Shown here piece after piece: positions 17,353 through 25,996 of a DNA stretch of 64,000 nt. The stretch covers positions 186,001 through 250,000 of the forward strand of contig NZ_CDWI01000011.1 in assembly GCF_001049495.1 (NCBI RefSeq), given 5' to 3'. Each line of letters starts with the position of its first letter. Position 1 is the first letter of the stretch. This DNA is from Microbacterium sp. 3J1. Lineage in GTDB: Bacteria; Actinomycetota; Actinomycetes; Actinomycetales; Microbacteriaceae. Under the pieces are notes generated by a model. The model did no database searches. It had not been told where the DNA came from and saw only the letters and a program-made list of their open reading frames with translations. Both the position numbers and the translations under genes were made by a program.

Positions 17353-17407
17353 CCGTCCAGACTTCCACACTCCCGCATGCGCGGCATCTCCGTCGGCCGG
17401 ACGGCAA

Positions 17408-17968
17408 TCAGCGCGCGGGAAAGGCGCGCTCGACCGCATCGACCACCGTGTCGTAGACGGACTCCCACGGCACGAGCGGGGGAGTGACCCCGGCGAGTTC
17501 GAGACTCACGGCGCCGTGCACCTGCGCCCAGACGGTCAGAGCGGCGGCCATCACGTCGGACTCCTCGACGCGAGCGGCGAGCGACCGCACGAGCGGTGCC
17601 ATAGCCGTGCTCATGGTCGCGTCGTCGGGGCGGCAGTCCTCGGTCGCCACTCCGCCGCCGAACATGAGGCGGTAGAGTGCGGGATTCTCCATCGCCCACG
17701 TCCGGTACGCGAACCCGAGGGCGCGAAGCCCCTGCGGTTCGGCGGCGGCCTGCGCCTCACCGAAAGACGCGAACGCGTGCTCGATGACGGCCACGAGCAG
17801 CTCGGTCTTTCCTCCGAACAGTGCGTACACCGCCGACGTCGACGTGCCGGCGCTCTGCGCGATGTCACGGAGGCTGATCCGCTCGGGACCCTTGTCGTCC
17901 ACCATCTCGGCGGTCGCATCCAGCAGGCGACCGCGGAGGGCGTCGTCGTACAGAGGTGGTCTTGCCAT
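17408..17968 (-). CDS. TetR-family transcriptional regulator
   Basis: 186 residues. N-terminal helix-turn-helix at about 8-55 (RGRLLDATAEMVDDKG, SLRDIAQSAGTSTSAVYALFGGK), then an all-helical ligand domain of the TetR_C_33/WHG type (AYRTWAMENPALYRLMFGGG). It is divergent from the DUF4188 gene and a 28-base palindrome fills the 66-base gap, so it most likely represses that gene and itself. The ligand is unknown. Confidence 0.92.
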   Translation of the reverse strand: MARPPLYDDALRGRLLDATAEMVDDKGPERISLRDIAQSAGTSTSAVYALFGGKTELLVAVIEHAFASFGEAQAAAEPQGLRALGFAYRTWAMENPALYRLMFGGGVATEDCRPDDATMSTAMAPLVRSLAARVEESDVMAAALTVWAQVHGAVSLELAGVTPPLVPWESVYDTVVDAVERAFPAR

Positions 17969-17982
17969 GGGGCCGATCCTAT

Positions 17983-18010
17983 CGTAACGTTGTTCCATAA
18001 CACCGTTACG
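17983..18010. promoter_or_regulatory. Operator palindrome between tetR-type gene and DUF4188 gene
   Basis: Arms CGTAACGTTGTT and AACACCGTTACG are complementary at 11 of 12 positions with a 4-base centre. Size and symmetry fit a TetR dimer-of-dimers or extended dimer site between the two divergent starts (17968 and 18035). Confidence 0.75.
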
Positions 18011-18034
18011 CAATATCGTTCGAAGGAGTGCGGC

Positions 18035-18511
18035 ATGACTCAGCAGGTCTTCCCAGGTCGTTTCACGGCCGCGTCCGATCGCACGGACGTCACCGTGTTC
18101 CTGATCGGCATGCGTGCCAATCGCTGGTGGCAGCTGGGGAAGGTGTGGTGGACGGCCAGCAGGATGCCGCCCATGCTGATCCACCTCGGCACTCACCCGG
18201 ACGCGGGGATGCTGGGCGCGCACAGCTGGTTCGGCCGGACGACGCTGCTGCTCTCGTATTGGGAGAGTCCCGAGCACCTGCAGCGCTTCGCCGCGGATCG
18301 CGAGGCGCCGCACCTGCAGCCCTGGCGGGACTTCATGCGCACGCTGCAGGGGACCGGAAGCGTGGGCATCTGGCACGAGACGTATCAGGTGCCCGTCGCG
18401 GACCTCGAAGCGGTCTACGTCGACATGCCCGCGTTCGGGCTCGCGGCGGCGACCGCACATGTTCCGGTGGGGCCGGGCATGAAGACGGCGCGCCAGCGGA
18501 TGGGGCGCTGA
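18035..18511 (+). CDS. DUF4188 domain protein (possible small heme/monooxygenase-like enzyme)
   Basis: 158 residues. Features: TVFLIGMRANRWWQLGKVWW near the start, GMLGAHSWFGRTTLLLSYWES in the middle and GSVGIWHETYQV toward the end, which match the DUF4188 family, a dimeric alpha/beta-barrel-like fold related to Dabb and aldoxime dehydratase proteins. GAAGGAG lies 7 bases before the ATG. The divergent TetR regulator and the shared operator suggest induction by a small molecule. The reaction is unknown. Confidence 0.7.
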   Translation: MTQQVFPGRFTAASDRTDVTVFLIGMRANRWWQLGKVWWTASRMPPMLIHLGTHPDAGMLGAHSWFGRTTLLLSYWESPEHLQRFAADREAPHLQPWRDFMRTLQGTGSVGIWHETYQVPVADLEAVYVDMPAFGLAAATAHVPVGPGMKTARQRMGR

Positions 18512-18531
18512 CGCGCCGTCGTCGTGAGGGG

Positions 18532-19254
18532 TCAGCCCTGCGGGTGGAGGGTGCTCTCGATGTTCGTGATGCGGGCCTGGTCGTCGAAGCGGAAGGTCGC
18601 GGTGCCGGTCGTGTCAGAGACGGTGGCTCCGGAGAACGACTCGTCGGTCCAGTTCAGAGTCCATCCTGCGAGCCGCGCGGCATCCCACACCCCGGTGCGG
18701 GCATCCGGCAGGGCGAGTTCGGAGAGGATGCGCGGTAGTGCGATCGCCGCGGAGGCGACCGTGAGCGGGGGGATCGGAGCATCGAGCACGAACACCGCGC
18801 AGGTGCCGCCGCCGACGGGTGCGACGTAGTACGGGGAGCGTCCGGTGAGCTCGACCGCGACGCCGCCGATCGTGTGCGCCGCCGCGCTGATCCACTCGTC
18901 GTCGCCCGCGGCGTCGGCGGGGAAGGGGAGTTCAGGGTCGGTGAGTGCGGCGATGCCGTGCTCGGCGCCGAATTCGCGCAGGGGAGAGGCCACGCCGGCC
19001 GCATCGCCCTGAGGGTGCGCCCAGGCCCACAGCAGCGAGCGCGGCCCCGGCGCGATCGTCGCGATGAGGTGCGCGCGGGCGACGAGCTGGCGGGTGGCGT
19101 CGGCGTTCGACGTGAAGGTGATGGTGCCCGCCGTCATGTCGGCATCCCAGCGATTGTCGCCGAGAGTCTCGAGGGCCGACGCGAGTGCGTCCTGACGGAG
19201 CGCGGTGAACAGTGCGGCACGGTCGGCGAGGGGCTGGAGCGCGGCGAAGGTCAT
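18532..19254 (-). CDS. Conserved hypothetical protein, DUF6882-like
   Basis: 240 residues from the ATG at 19254. No signal peptide or membrane segment. Conserved-looking features are GPRSLLWAWAHPQGD, the helical FPADAAGDDEWISAAAH region and GWTLNWTDESFSG near the end, a pattern seen in the DUF6882 group. Function unknown. It is followed at 18511 by the convergent DUF4188 gene; the hpa operon ends 53 bases upstream, so it could be read through from there, but no functional link is evident. Confidence 0.6.
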   Translation of the reverse strand: MTFAALQPLADRAALFTALRQDALASALETLGDNRWDADMTAGTITFTSNADATRQLVARAHLIATIAPGPRSLLWAWAHPQGDAAGVASPLREFGAEHGIAALTDPELPFPADAAGDDEWISAAAHTIGGVAVELTGRSPYYVAPVGGGTCAVFVLDAPIPPLTVASAAIALPRILSELALPDARTGVWDAARLAGWTLNWTDESFSGATVSDTTGTATFRFDDQARITNIESTLHPQG

Positions 19255-19307
19255 GCCGACAGTCTGGCCCCGGTTGCTATGAATCCGCCAACCCGGCAGC
19301 GGAGACG

Positions 19308-20111
19308 TCAGTAGCTGGAACGGGCCGCGCCGTCGGATGCCGGGATGAATCGAGCGGCGAGCGCCTCGGAAGCCCGAGCCAGCAGCGCCACGTCGGCTCC
19401 GACGGCGACGAAGTCCGCGCCGGCAGCGATGTAGGCGTCCGCAGCGGACGGGTCGAAGGCGTTCACTCCGACCGACGTGCCGGCGGCCTTCACCGCGGTG
19501 AAGACCTGCTCGACGGCGGCGACGACATCGGGGTGCGTCTGCTGGCCGAGGTGGCCCATCGACGCCGAGAGGTCCGAGGGACCGACGAAGACCGCATCCA
19601 CCCCGTCGACCGCCGCGATATCGGCCGCAGCCCGGACGCCGGCCGCAGTCTCGATCTGGACAGTCAGCGACGTGTGGCGCGACGAGTCGCGCAGGTAGTC
19701 GTCGACGCGGTTCCATCGCGCGCTGCGCGCGAGTGCGCTGCCGACTCCGCGGACTCCCTCGGGCGGATAGCGGGTCGCGGCGACGGCAGACCGTGCTTCG
19801 TCGGCCGACGACACCATCGGCACGATGATGTTCTGCGCACCGAGGTCGAGCACCTGCTTGATCGCGACGGCGTCGTTGGACGGCACCCGCACGACGGGGG
19901 TGATCGGGTACGCGGCGACGACCTGCAGCTGCAGCAGCGTGGACTCGAGGGTGTTCGCCGAGTGCTCCATGTCGATGAGCAGCCAATCGAGGCCGGATCC
20001 GGCGGCGACCTCGGTGACGAGCGCGCTCCCGGAGCAGGCCCACATCCCGATGAGTGGTCGGCTGGCTCCGGCGAGATGCTCGCGGAAGGAAGGACTCAGA
20101 TGAAGCGGCAT
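19308..20111 (-). CDS. hpaI: 4-hydroxy-2-oxoheptane-1,7-dioate aldolase HpaI
   Basis: 267 residues, the usual length of HpcH/HpaI class II aldolases. It splits 4-hydroxy-2-oxoheptanedioate into pyruvate and succinate semialdehyde, the last step of the homoprotocatechuate meta pathway. Visible: GMWACSGSALVTEVAAGSGLDWLLIDMEHS with the metal Glu nearby, VRVPSNDAVAIKQVLDLGAQNIIVPMV, QIETAAGV and DAVFVGPSDLSASMG. The ATG at 20111 lies 16 bases inside the upstream hpaH gene. Last gene of the operon. Confidence 0.93.
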   Translation of the reverse strand: MPLHLSPSFREHLAGASRPLIGMWACSGSALVTEVAAGSGLDWLLIDMEHSANTLESTLLQLQVVAAYPITPVVRVPSNDAVAIKQVLDLGAQNIIVPMVSSADEARSAVAATRYPPEGVRGVGSALARSARWNRVDDYLRDSSRHTSLTVQIETAAGVRAAADIAAVDGVDAVFVGPSDLSASMGHLGQQTHPDVVAAVEQVFTAVKAAGTSVGVNAFDPSAADAYIAAGADFVAVGADVALLARASEALAARFIPASDGAARSSY

Positions 20112-20881
20112 TCGATCGTTCCCATCGGTCCGTAGTCGCACAGCACCTCGTCGCCGCGCGACACCCACATCGGGCGCGTGAACGATCCTGCCAGGATGAT
20201 CTCCCCGGCCTCCAGACGCGCGCCGTGCTGGTGGAACTTGTTCGCGAGCCACGCGACCCCGGTAGCGGGGTGGCCGAGGACGCCGGCGGCGACGCCCGTC
20301 TCCTCGATCTCGCCGTTCTTCGAGAGCACCCCCGGCACCCAGCGGAGGTCGATCTCATCGGGGCGCTTGCGCACCGTGCCCAGCACCATCGCGCCGTAGG
20401 CGGCGTTGTCGCTGATCGTGTCGACGATCGTCCGGCCCTCGAGCTCGATGTGGGAGTTGAGCACCTCGAGGGCCGGCACCGCATAGTCGATCGCCGCGAG
20501 CGCGTCGTCGAGCGTGCAGTCCGGACCCTCGAGCGGATGCTTGAGCACGAACGCCAGCTCGACCTCGATGCGCACGTTCGAGAAGTGGTCGACCGGGATC
20601 TCCGCGCCCGACGGGTGGACCGTGTCGTCGAACATCACGCCGTAATCCGGCTCGGTGATGCCCGTGGCCTGCTGCATCGCCTTGGAGGTCAGCCCGATCT
20701 TGCGACCGACCAGCGTGCGGCCGGCAGCGATCTGCGAGTCGCGCCACACTCCCTGGATCGCGTACGAGTCCTCCACCGTGGCCTCGGGGTACCTCGCCGT
20801 GATGCGCGGGATCACCCCGTGGCTCCGGTCGGCCTCGGCCAGTTCGGCAGCGATCTGCGTGACGGTGTCCGCTGACAGCAT
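20096..20881 (-). CDS. hpaH: 2-oxo-hept-3-ene-1,7-dioate hydratase HpaH
   Basis: 261 residues of the MhpD/HpaH hydratase-decarboxylase fold. GRKIGLTSKAMQQATGI, YGVMFDDTVHPSGAEIPV, VEVELAFVLKHPLEG-like metal Glu pair (RIEVELAFVLK) and ALEVLNSHIE are typical. It adds water to 2-oxo-hept-3-ene-1,7-dioate before the aldolase step. Position between hpaD and hpaI supports this over the meta-pathway homologues that act on monoacids. Confidence 0.92.
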   Translation of the reverse strand: MLSADTVTQIAAELAEADRSHGVIPRITARYPEATVEDSYAIQGVWRDSQIAAGRTLVGRKIGLTSKAMQQATGITEPDYGVMFDDTVHPSGAEIPVDHFSNVRIEVELAFVLKHPLEGPDCTLDDALAAIDYAVPALEVLNSHIELEGRTIVDTISDNAAYGAMVLGTVRKRPDEIDLRWVPGVLSKNGEIEETGVAAGVLGHPATGVAWLANKFHQHGARLEAGEIILAGSFTRPMWVSRGDEVLCDYGPMGTIECRFI

Positions 20882-20907
20882 CCGTCTCTCCTCCGTGTTC
20901 GGAACGA

Positions 20908-22071
20908 TTACAGCTGGTGGCCGAGCTTGTACTCGCCCTGCTTGTACTCGGGCATGTCCCGGTCGTCGTCCTGGCGCGTGTACGAGAAGCCGTCGGCGCC
21001 GATCGTGACGGCCATCTCGGAGCTGTCGGTGCGCGCGACGACGGGCTGGGGGGCGCCGTCGAGGTCGAGCACGAGCGAGGCCTCGGTGTACCAGGACGGC
21101 ACGACCGGGTTGCCCCACCAGTCGCGGCGCTGGTTGTCGTGGACGTCCCACGTGATCACGGGGTTGTCGGGGTCACCGGTGTAGTAGTCCTGCGTGTACA
21201 CCTCGACGCGGTGGCCGTCGGGGTCGCGGAGGTACAGGTAGAACGCGTTCGAGACGCCGTGGCGACCGGGTCCGCGCTCGATCGCGTCGGAGCGGCGGAG
21301 CGCGCCGAGCTTGTCGCAGATCGCGAGGATGTTGTGCTTCTCGTGGGTAGCGAAGCACACGTGGTGCATGCGCGGACCGTCGCCGCCGGTCATCGCCGTG
21401 TCGTGCACGGTGGGCTTGCGGCGCATCCACGCGGCGTAGACGGTGCCCTCGTCGTCCTGGATGTCCTCGGTGACCCGGAACCCGAGGTCCTGCATGAACT
21501 TCACGGCACGGGGCACGTCGGGGGTGACCTGGTTGAAGTGGTCGAGCCGTACGAGCTCACCGGGGATGTGCAGGTCGTAGCGCCACGACATCCGCTCGAC
21601 GTGGTCGGACTGGTGGAAGAACTCGACGGGGAACCCGAGCGGGTCGACCACGCGCACCGAGTCGCCGACGCCCTTCACGAAGCCGTCGGGGTTGCGGCGG
21701 ACGTCGCAGCCGAGCTCGGTGTAGAACTCGACGGCGCGATCCAGGTCCTCCGCCGAACGCACCCGGTACGAGAACGCGGCCACCGCGGCGATCGGGCCCT
21801 TGCGCAGCACGAGGTTGTGGTGGATGAACTCCTCCGTCGAGCGGAGGTAGATCGCCTCGTCGTCCTCCTCGGTCACGTACAGGCCGAGGACGTCGACGTA
21901 GAACACCCGGGAGGCCGCGAGGTCGGTGACGACCAGCTCCATGTAGGCGCAACGCAGCACGTCCGGCGGAGTGCTCTCGGGCGTCGCGATCGGGTTGTCG
22001 GTCTGGATGGGAGCCTCCTGGCTCACGTAGTAGCCCGAGGAGGTCAGCGTCATCTCTTGGCGGTTCGTCAT
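20908..22071 (-). CDS. hpaD: 3,4-dihydroxyphenylacetate (homoprotocatechuate) 2,3-dioxygenase HpaD
   Basis: 387 residues, type I extradiol dioxygenase with two VOC modules. Metal ligands are visible in RLDHFNQV (His), MHHVCF (His) and GHRVEVYTQDYYTG (Glu). The C-terminal YTQDYYTGDPDNPVITWDVHDNQRRDWWG lid segment is characteristic of the actinobacterial homoprotocatechuate enzymes such as Brevibacterium HPCD. It opens the ring to 5-carboxymethyl-2-hydroxymuconate semialdehyde, the HpaE substrate. Start at ATG 22071, 25 bases after the hpaE stop. Confidence 0.95.
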   Translation of the reverse strand: MTNRQEMTLTSSGYYVSQEAPIQTDNPIATPESTPPDVLRCAYMELVVTDLAASRVFYVDVLGLYVTEEDDEAIYLRSTEEFIHHNLVLRKGPIAAVAAFSYRVRSAEDLDRAVEFYTELGCDVRRNPDGFVKGVGDSVRVVDPLGFPVEFFHQSDHVERMSWRYDLHIPGELVRLDHFNQVTPDVPRAVKFMQDLGFRVTEDIQDDEGTVYAAWMRRKPTVHDTAMTGGDGPRMHHVCFATHEKHNILAICDKLGALRRSDAIERGPGRHGVSNAFYLYLRDPDGHRVEVYTQDYYTGDPDNPVITWDVHDNQRRDWWGNPVVPSWYTEASLVLDLDGAPQPVVARTDSSEMAVTIGADGFSYTRQDDDRDMPEYKQGEYKLGHQL

Positions 22072-22096
22072 GTCAGCGTCCTTGCTCGCGAAGTGG

Positions 22097-23635
22097 TCAG
22101 CGGGGGTCCGGGTCGTCGAGATCGGTGGGCTCGTGCGGATCCTGCTTGCCGAAGGTGGGGTTGTGTGCACCGCCGAGCGTGATGTGCACGCTCTGCTGGT
22201 CGGTGTAGAAGTCGATCGAGCGGTAGCCGCCCTCGTGGCCGAGGCCCGAGGCCTTCACGCCGCCGAACGGGGTGCGGAGGTCGCGCACGTTGTTGCTGTT
22301 CAGCCACACCATGCCTGCTTCGACCGACTGCGCGAAGTTGTGGGCGCGCGTCAGATCGTTCGTCCAGATGTAGGCGGCGAGGCCGTACTTCGTGTTGTTG
22401 GCGAGCGCGAGCGCCTCCTCGTCGGAGTCGAACGGGGTGATCGCGACGACCGGCCCGAAGATCTCCTCCTGGAAGATGCGCGCATCGGGGGAGACGTCGG
22501 CGAAGACCGTCGGCGCGACGAAGTTGCCCTCGTCGAATCCCTCGGGGCGTCCGCCGCCGGCGACGAGGCGGCCCTCGGTCTTGCCGATCTCGACGTAGCT
22601 CATCACCTTGTCGTAGTGCTCGGGGTGCACGAGAGCTCCCACCTCGGTCGCCGGGTCGTGGGGGTAGCCCACCGTGACCCGCTTGGCCTGCGCCGCGTAG
22701 CGTTCGACGAACTCGTCGTAGATCGACCGCTCGACGATGATGCGCGAGCCGGCGGTGCAGCGCTCGCCGTTGAGGGAGAAGACACCGAAGATCGTGGCGT
22801 CGACGGCGGCCTCGAGGTCGGCATCGGCGAAGACGACGGCCGGGGACTTTCCGCCGAGCTCCATCGACAGACCCTTGAGGAACGGGGCGGCGTTGCCGAA
22901 GATGATCTGCCCGGTGCGGCTCTCGCCGGTGAACGAGATGAGCGGGACGTCGGGGTGCTTGACCAGGGCGTCGCCGGCGTCTTCACCGAGACCGTTGACG
23001 AGGTTGAAGACGCCCTTCGGGAGTCCGGCCTCCTCGAAGATGCCCGCCCACAGCGATGCGGAGAGCGGCGTGAACTCGGCCGGCTTCAGCACGACGGTGT
23101 TGCCTGTCGCCAGCGCGGGCCCGAGCTTCCACGACTCGAGCATGAACGGCGTGTTCCACGGCGTGATGAGACCCGCGACGCCGATCGGCTTGCGGTTGAC
23201 GTAGTTCATCTGCTTGCCCGGCACCTTGAAGGCGTCATCGGACTGCGCGACGATCAGGTCGGCGAAGAAGCGGAAGTTCTCTGCGGCACGACGCGCCTGA
23301 CCGAGCGCCTGCGTGATGGGGAGGCCGGAGTCGTAGGACTCGAGCTCGGCGAGGCGCGCGTCACGGGACTCGACGATGTCGGCGATCTTGTGCAGCACGC
23401 GCGAGCGCTCACGAGGGAGCATCCGGGGCCAGGGCCCCTCGTCGAACGCGCGCTTCGCGGCGGCGACGGCGAGCTCGATGTCGGCCTTCTTGCCTGCGGC
23501 TGCGGTCGTGTAGGTCTGGTTCGTCACCGGATCAAGGACGTCGAAGGTGTCGCCGTCGGTCGAGTCGACGAAGGCGCCGTCGATGTAGTGCCGGATGTGA
23601 TCGGGCAGGTCTGCGGGAATGCGGGAATCGGTCAT
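22097..23635 (-). CDS. hpaE: 5-carboxymethyl-2-hydroxymuconate semialdehyde dehydrogenase HpaE
   Basis: 512 residues, aldehyde dehydrogenase superfamily. LITPWNTPFMLESWKLGPAL, the catalytic Glu in MELGGKSP and catalytic Cys in GERCTAGSR are intact. It oxidises the ring-cleavage semialdehyde with NAD. It overlaps the gntR stop by ATGA, so it is translated after the regulator. Neighbours on both sides are the preceding and following pathway steps, which supports the specific assignment within a broad family. Confidence 0.93.
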   Translation of the reverse strand: MTDSRIPADLPDHIRHYIDGAFVDSTDGDTFDVLDPVTNQTYTTAAAGKKADIELAVAAAKRAFDEGPWPRMLPRERSRVLHKIADIVESRDARLAELESYDSGLPITQALGQARRAAENFRFFADLIVAQSDDAFKVPGKQMNYVNRKPIGVAGLITPWNTPFMLESWKLGPALATGNTVVLKPAEFTPLSASLWAGIFEEAGLPKGVFNLVNGLGEDAGDALVKHPDVPLISFTGESRTGQIIFGNAAPFLKGLSMELGGKSPAVVFADADLEAAVDATIFGVFSLNGERCTAGSRIIVERSIYDEFVERYAAQAKRVTVGYPHDPATEVGALVHPEHYDKVMSYVEIGKTEGRLVAGGGRPEGFDEGNFVAPTVFADVSPDARIFQEEIFGPVVAITPFDSDEEALALANNTKYGLAAYIWTNDLTRAHNFAQSVEAGMVWLNSNNVRDLRTPFGGVKASGLGHEGGYRSIDFYTDQQSVHITLGGAHNPTFGKQDPHEPTDLDDPDPR

Positions 23636-24318
23636 GACGCGTCTCCTGAATCGTGGTGAGAACGGGCGTGAAGGGCATCGAGGAACGCGTCCCTCGTGCG
23701 CCAACGGTGGTTTCGGGCGGCGAGCTCGATCTCGAGGGGATCCGCATCCGCTCTGATCAGCTCGAGGATCTGGGTGTGCTCCTCGACGGAGTGCTGGGCA
23801 CGGCCGGGGACATACGCGAACGTCGAGTCGCGGATGCCGGAGAGCCGCGCCCACCCGCGGTGCACGAGGTCGAGCAGGTGCGGGTTGGGGCACGGCTCGA
23901 AGAGCAGCGAGTGGAACTGGCGGTTGAGCTCGGTGAAGGCATGGGCGTCGAGGTGCCCGAGCATCTGCGTCATCCGCTCGTTGACCTCCTCGGCAGCGTC
24001 CAGCGTCGCGGCGTTTAGCAGCGGAGCAGACAGTGCCGTCGCCGCGCCTTCGACCAGCCCGAGCGTCTGCATCGTGTGGGCGTACTCGCTCTCGTCGACG
24101 AGGGTGACGCGGGCGCCGACGTTGCGTTCGAACGTCACGAGCCCCTCGGCCTCCAGGCGACGGATCGCCTCGCGCACCGGGACGACGCTCATGCCGAGCT
24201 CGTCGGCGATCGACCCGAGCACGAGCCGGTACCCGGGGCCGAACGCATGCCCCGAGATCCGGGAGCGGATCCAGGCGTACGCCTGCTCCGACTTGCTGGC
24301 ACTCGAGACGGTGCTCAT
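23632..24318 (-). CDS. GntR-family (FadR/FCD type) transcriptional regulator of the hpa operon
   Basis: 228 residues. Winged HTH at about 8-75 (GSIADELGMSVVPVREAIRRLEAEGLV) and an FCD ligand domain with the metal-binding pattern HAFTELNRQFHSLLF, the HRG helix and AARNHRWRTRDAFL. It lies inside the operon, overlapping both hpaG (upstream) and hpaE (downstream) by 4 bases. It probably senses a pathway acid and acts on the 25836-25996 divergent control region. Confidence 0.92.
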   Translation of the reverse strand: MSTVSSASKSEQAYAWIRSRISGHAFGPGYRLVLGSIADELGMSVVPVREAIRRLEAEGLVTFERNVGARVTLVDESEYAHTMQTLGLVEGAATALSAPLLNAATLDAAEEVNERMTQMLGHLDAHAFTELNRQFHSLLFEPCPNPHLLDLVHRGWARLSGIRDSTFAYVPGRAQHSVEEHTQILELIRADADPLEIELAARNHRWRTRDAFLDALHARSHHDSGDAS

Positions 24319-25835
24319 CGCTCGTCCTCGTCCCCGTTCTCGGGCGCGGGTGCGGAGGCGCGTGCGGATGCCGGCGCGGCCGCGGTGGCGGCCTCGTACT
24401 TCGCCCGCCAGTCGGCGTTGAGGGGGAACAGCCCGTCGACCGGGTGCCCGGCGGCGACCTGCTCGGCGATCCAGGCGTCCTCGATCTCCTGGGCCAGGGC
24501 GGCGTCCACCACCTCGTCGACGAGCGAGGGCGGGATGACGATGACGCCGTCTCCGTCGCCCACGATGATGTCGCCGGGCTGCACGGTCGCGCCGCCGCAG
24601 GAGATGGTCACGTCGACATCCCAGGGGACGTGCCTGCGACCGAGGACCGACGGGTGCGCGCCCTGCGAGAACACGGGCAGCCCGATCTCGGCGACAGCGT
24701 CGAAGTCGCGCACACCGCCGTCGGTGACGACTCCGGCCGCCCCTCGGGCACGGGCGCGGAGCGCGAGGATGTCGCCGAGAGTGCCGGTCGTCGCGTCGCC
24801 GCGGGCCTCGATCACGATGACCTCGCCCTCGTCGACGGCGTCGAACGCGCGCTTCTGGGCGTTGTAGCCGCCGCCGTGCGACGCGAAGAGGTCTTCGCGG
24901 AAGGGGACGAATCGCAGGGTCTTCGCCGTGCCGACGATCTTGGATCCGGCGATGTTCGCCGCGACGCCGTCGACGAAGCACGAGTGGTGCCCCCGCTTGC
25001 GCAGCTGCGCCGACAGGCCTGCGGTCGGCGCCTCGAGCAGCTTGGCGCGGAGTTCGGGGGAGAGCCGCGCACCGGGCTGCTCTTCGGACGGGAGGCCCGC
25101 CGCGTCGCGGGAGCCCCATGCCTCGGTGCGCTGCAGGTCGTCGACGGCGGGGAGCGAGCCGAGGTCGCCGTCGAAGGGGACCTCGCCCTGCGTGACGGTG
25201 GTGACGAGTCGGCCCGAGGAGGGGGAGTCATCGGCGTCCGGAGCATCGACCTCGACCTCGACGACGTCGCCAGGGACGACGACGGACGAGCCGGCGGGTG
25301 TGCCGGTGAGGATCACGTCGCCGGTCTCGAGGGTGAAGTGCTGCGACAGGTCGGCGACGAGCTGCGCGAGCGGGAAGATGAGACCGGCCGTGGTGTCGTC
25401 CTGACGGAGTTCGCCGTTGACCCAGGCGCGCACGCGCAGCGCTGCGGGATCGACCGAGCGGGCGTCGATGAGCTCGGGGCCGAGCGGGGTGTAGCCGTCG
25501 CCGCCCTTGGAGCGGACGTTCGACCCCTTGTCGTTCGCCCGCAGATCGTAGAGGCCGAGATCGTTGGAGGCCGTGACCGCGGCGACGTGCTCCCAGGCGT
25601 CTTCGAGCGAGACGCGACGCGCGGGGGTGCCGATCACGAGAGCGATCTCGCCCTCGAAGGCGAGGAGCTCCGTGCCGGCCGGGCGCTCGACGGTGCCGCC
25701 GGAGACTCCGATGGAGCTCGCGGGCTTGAAGAAGTACGAGGGTGCAGCCGGGCGGCGACCTCGCTGGTCGGCACGAGAGGCATAGCTCAGGTGGATCGCG
25801 ATGATCTTGCCGGGGCGGGTGATGGATGCCGTCAC
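24315..25835 (-). CDS. hpaG: Fusion: HpaG-type FAH isomerase/decarboxylase + RraA-like domain
   Basis: 506 residues. Residues about 1-225 are a fumarylacetoacetase-fold (HpaG) domain: SYFFKPASSIG, EGEIALVIG with metal Glu residues, NDLGLYDLRANDKGSNVRSKGGDGYTPLGP, VILTGTPAG. Residues about 260-470 are RraA-like (class II HMG/CHA aldolase fold): HHSCFVDGVAANI, ATTGTLGDILALRARARGA, VTDGGVRD. The first domain should decarboxylate and/or isomerise 5-oxopent-3-ene-1,2,5-tricarboxylate; the second could supply a related decarboxylase or aldolase function. The GTG at 25835 is chosen because GAGGAGG lies 7 bases upstream. First gene of the operon. Confidence 0.88.
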   Translation of the reverse strand: MTASITRPGKIIAIHLSYASRADQRGRRPAAPSYFFKPASSIGVSGGTVERPAGTELLAFEGEIALVIGTPARRVSLEDAWEHVAAVTASNDLGLYDLRANDKGSNVRSKGGDGYTPLGPELIDARSVDPAALRVRAWVNGELRQDDTTAGLIFPLAQLVADLSQHFTLETGDVILTGTPAGSSVVVPGDVVEVEVDAPDADDSPSSGRLVTTVTQGEVPFDGDLGSLPAVDDLQRTEAWGSRDAAGLPSEEQPGARLSPELRAKLLEAPTAGLSAQLRKRGHHSCFVDGVAANIAGSKIVGTAKTLRFVPFREDLFASHGGGYNAQKRAFDAVDEGEVIVIEARGDATTGTLGDILALRARARGAAGVVTDGGVRDFDAVAEIGLPVFSQGAHPSVLGRRHVPWDVDVTISCGGATVQPGDIIVGDGDGVIVIPPSLVDEVVDAALAQEIEDAWIAEQVAAGHPVDGLFPLNADWRAKYEAATAAAPASARASAPAPENGDEDER

Positions 25836-25996
25836 GGGGCGCCTCCTCGCGCTGTCGCCGGCGCCGGAGCGCTGGATCCGACGCCTTGTGCGTCGTATCC
25901 GAAATCATATATCATCGTGTCACCCCTCGGCAAGCAACTCGATCACCTCGTAACGCGAGCCGTGACAATGCGGTCACAATCAAAGGAGACACCCCC
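25836..25996. promoter_or_regulatory. Divergent control region of the hpa operon and its transporter
   Basis: 161 bases between divergent starts. Its only A/T-rich island, at 25901-25918, contains two ATCAT units two bases apart (ATCAT-AT-ATCAT), which could be a -10 element for either direction or a GntR half-site pair. A TTGCTT lies 17 bases from TGATAT on the minus strand. Plausible site for the operon's GntR protein; no perfect palindrome. Confidence 0.4.
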
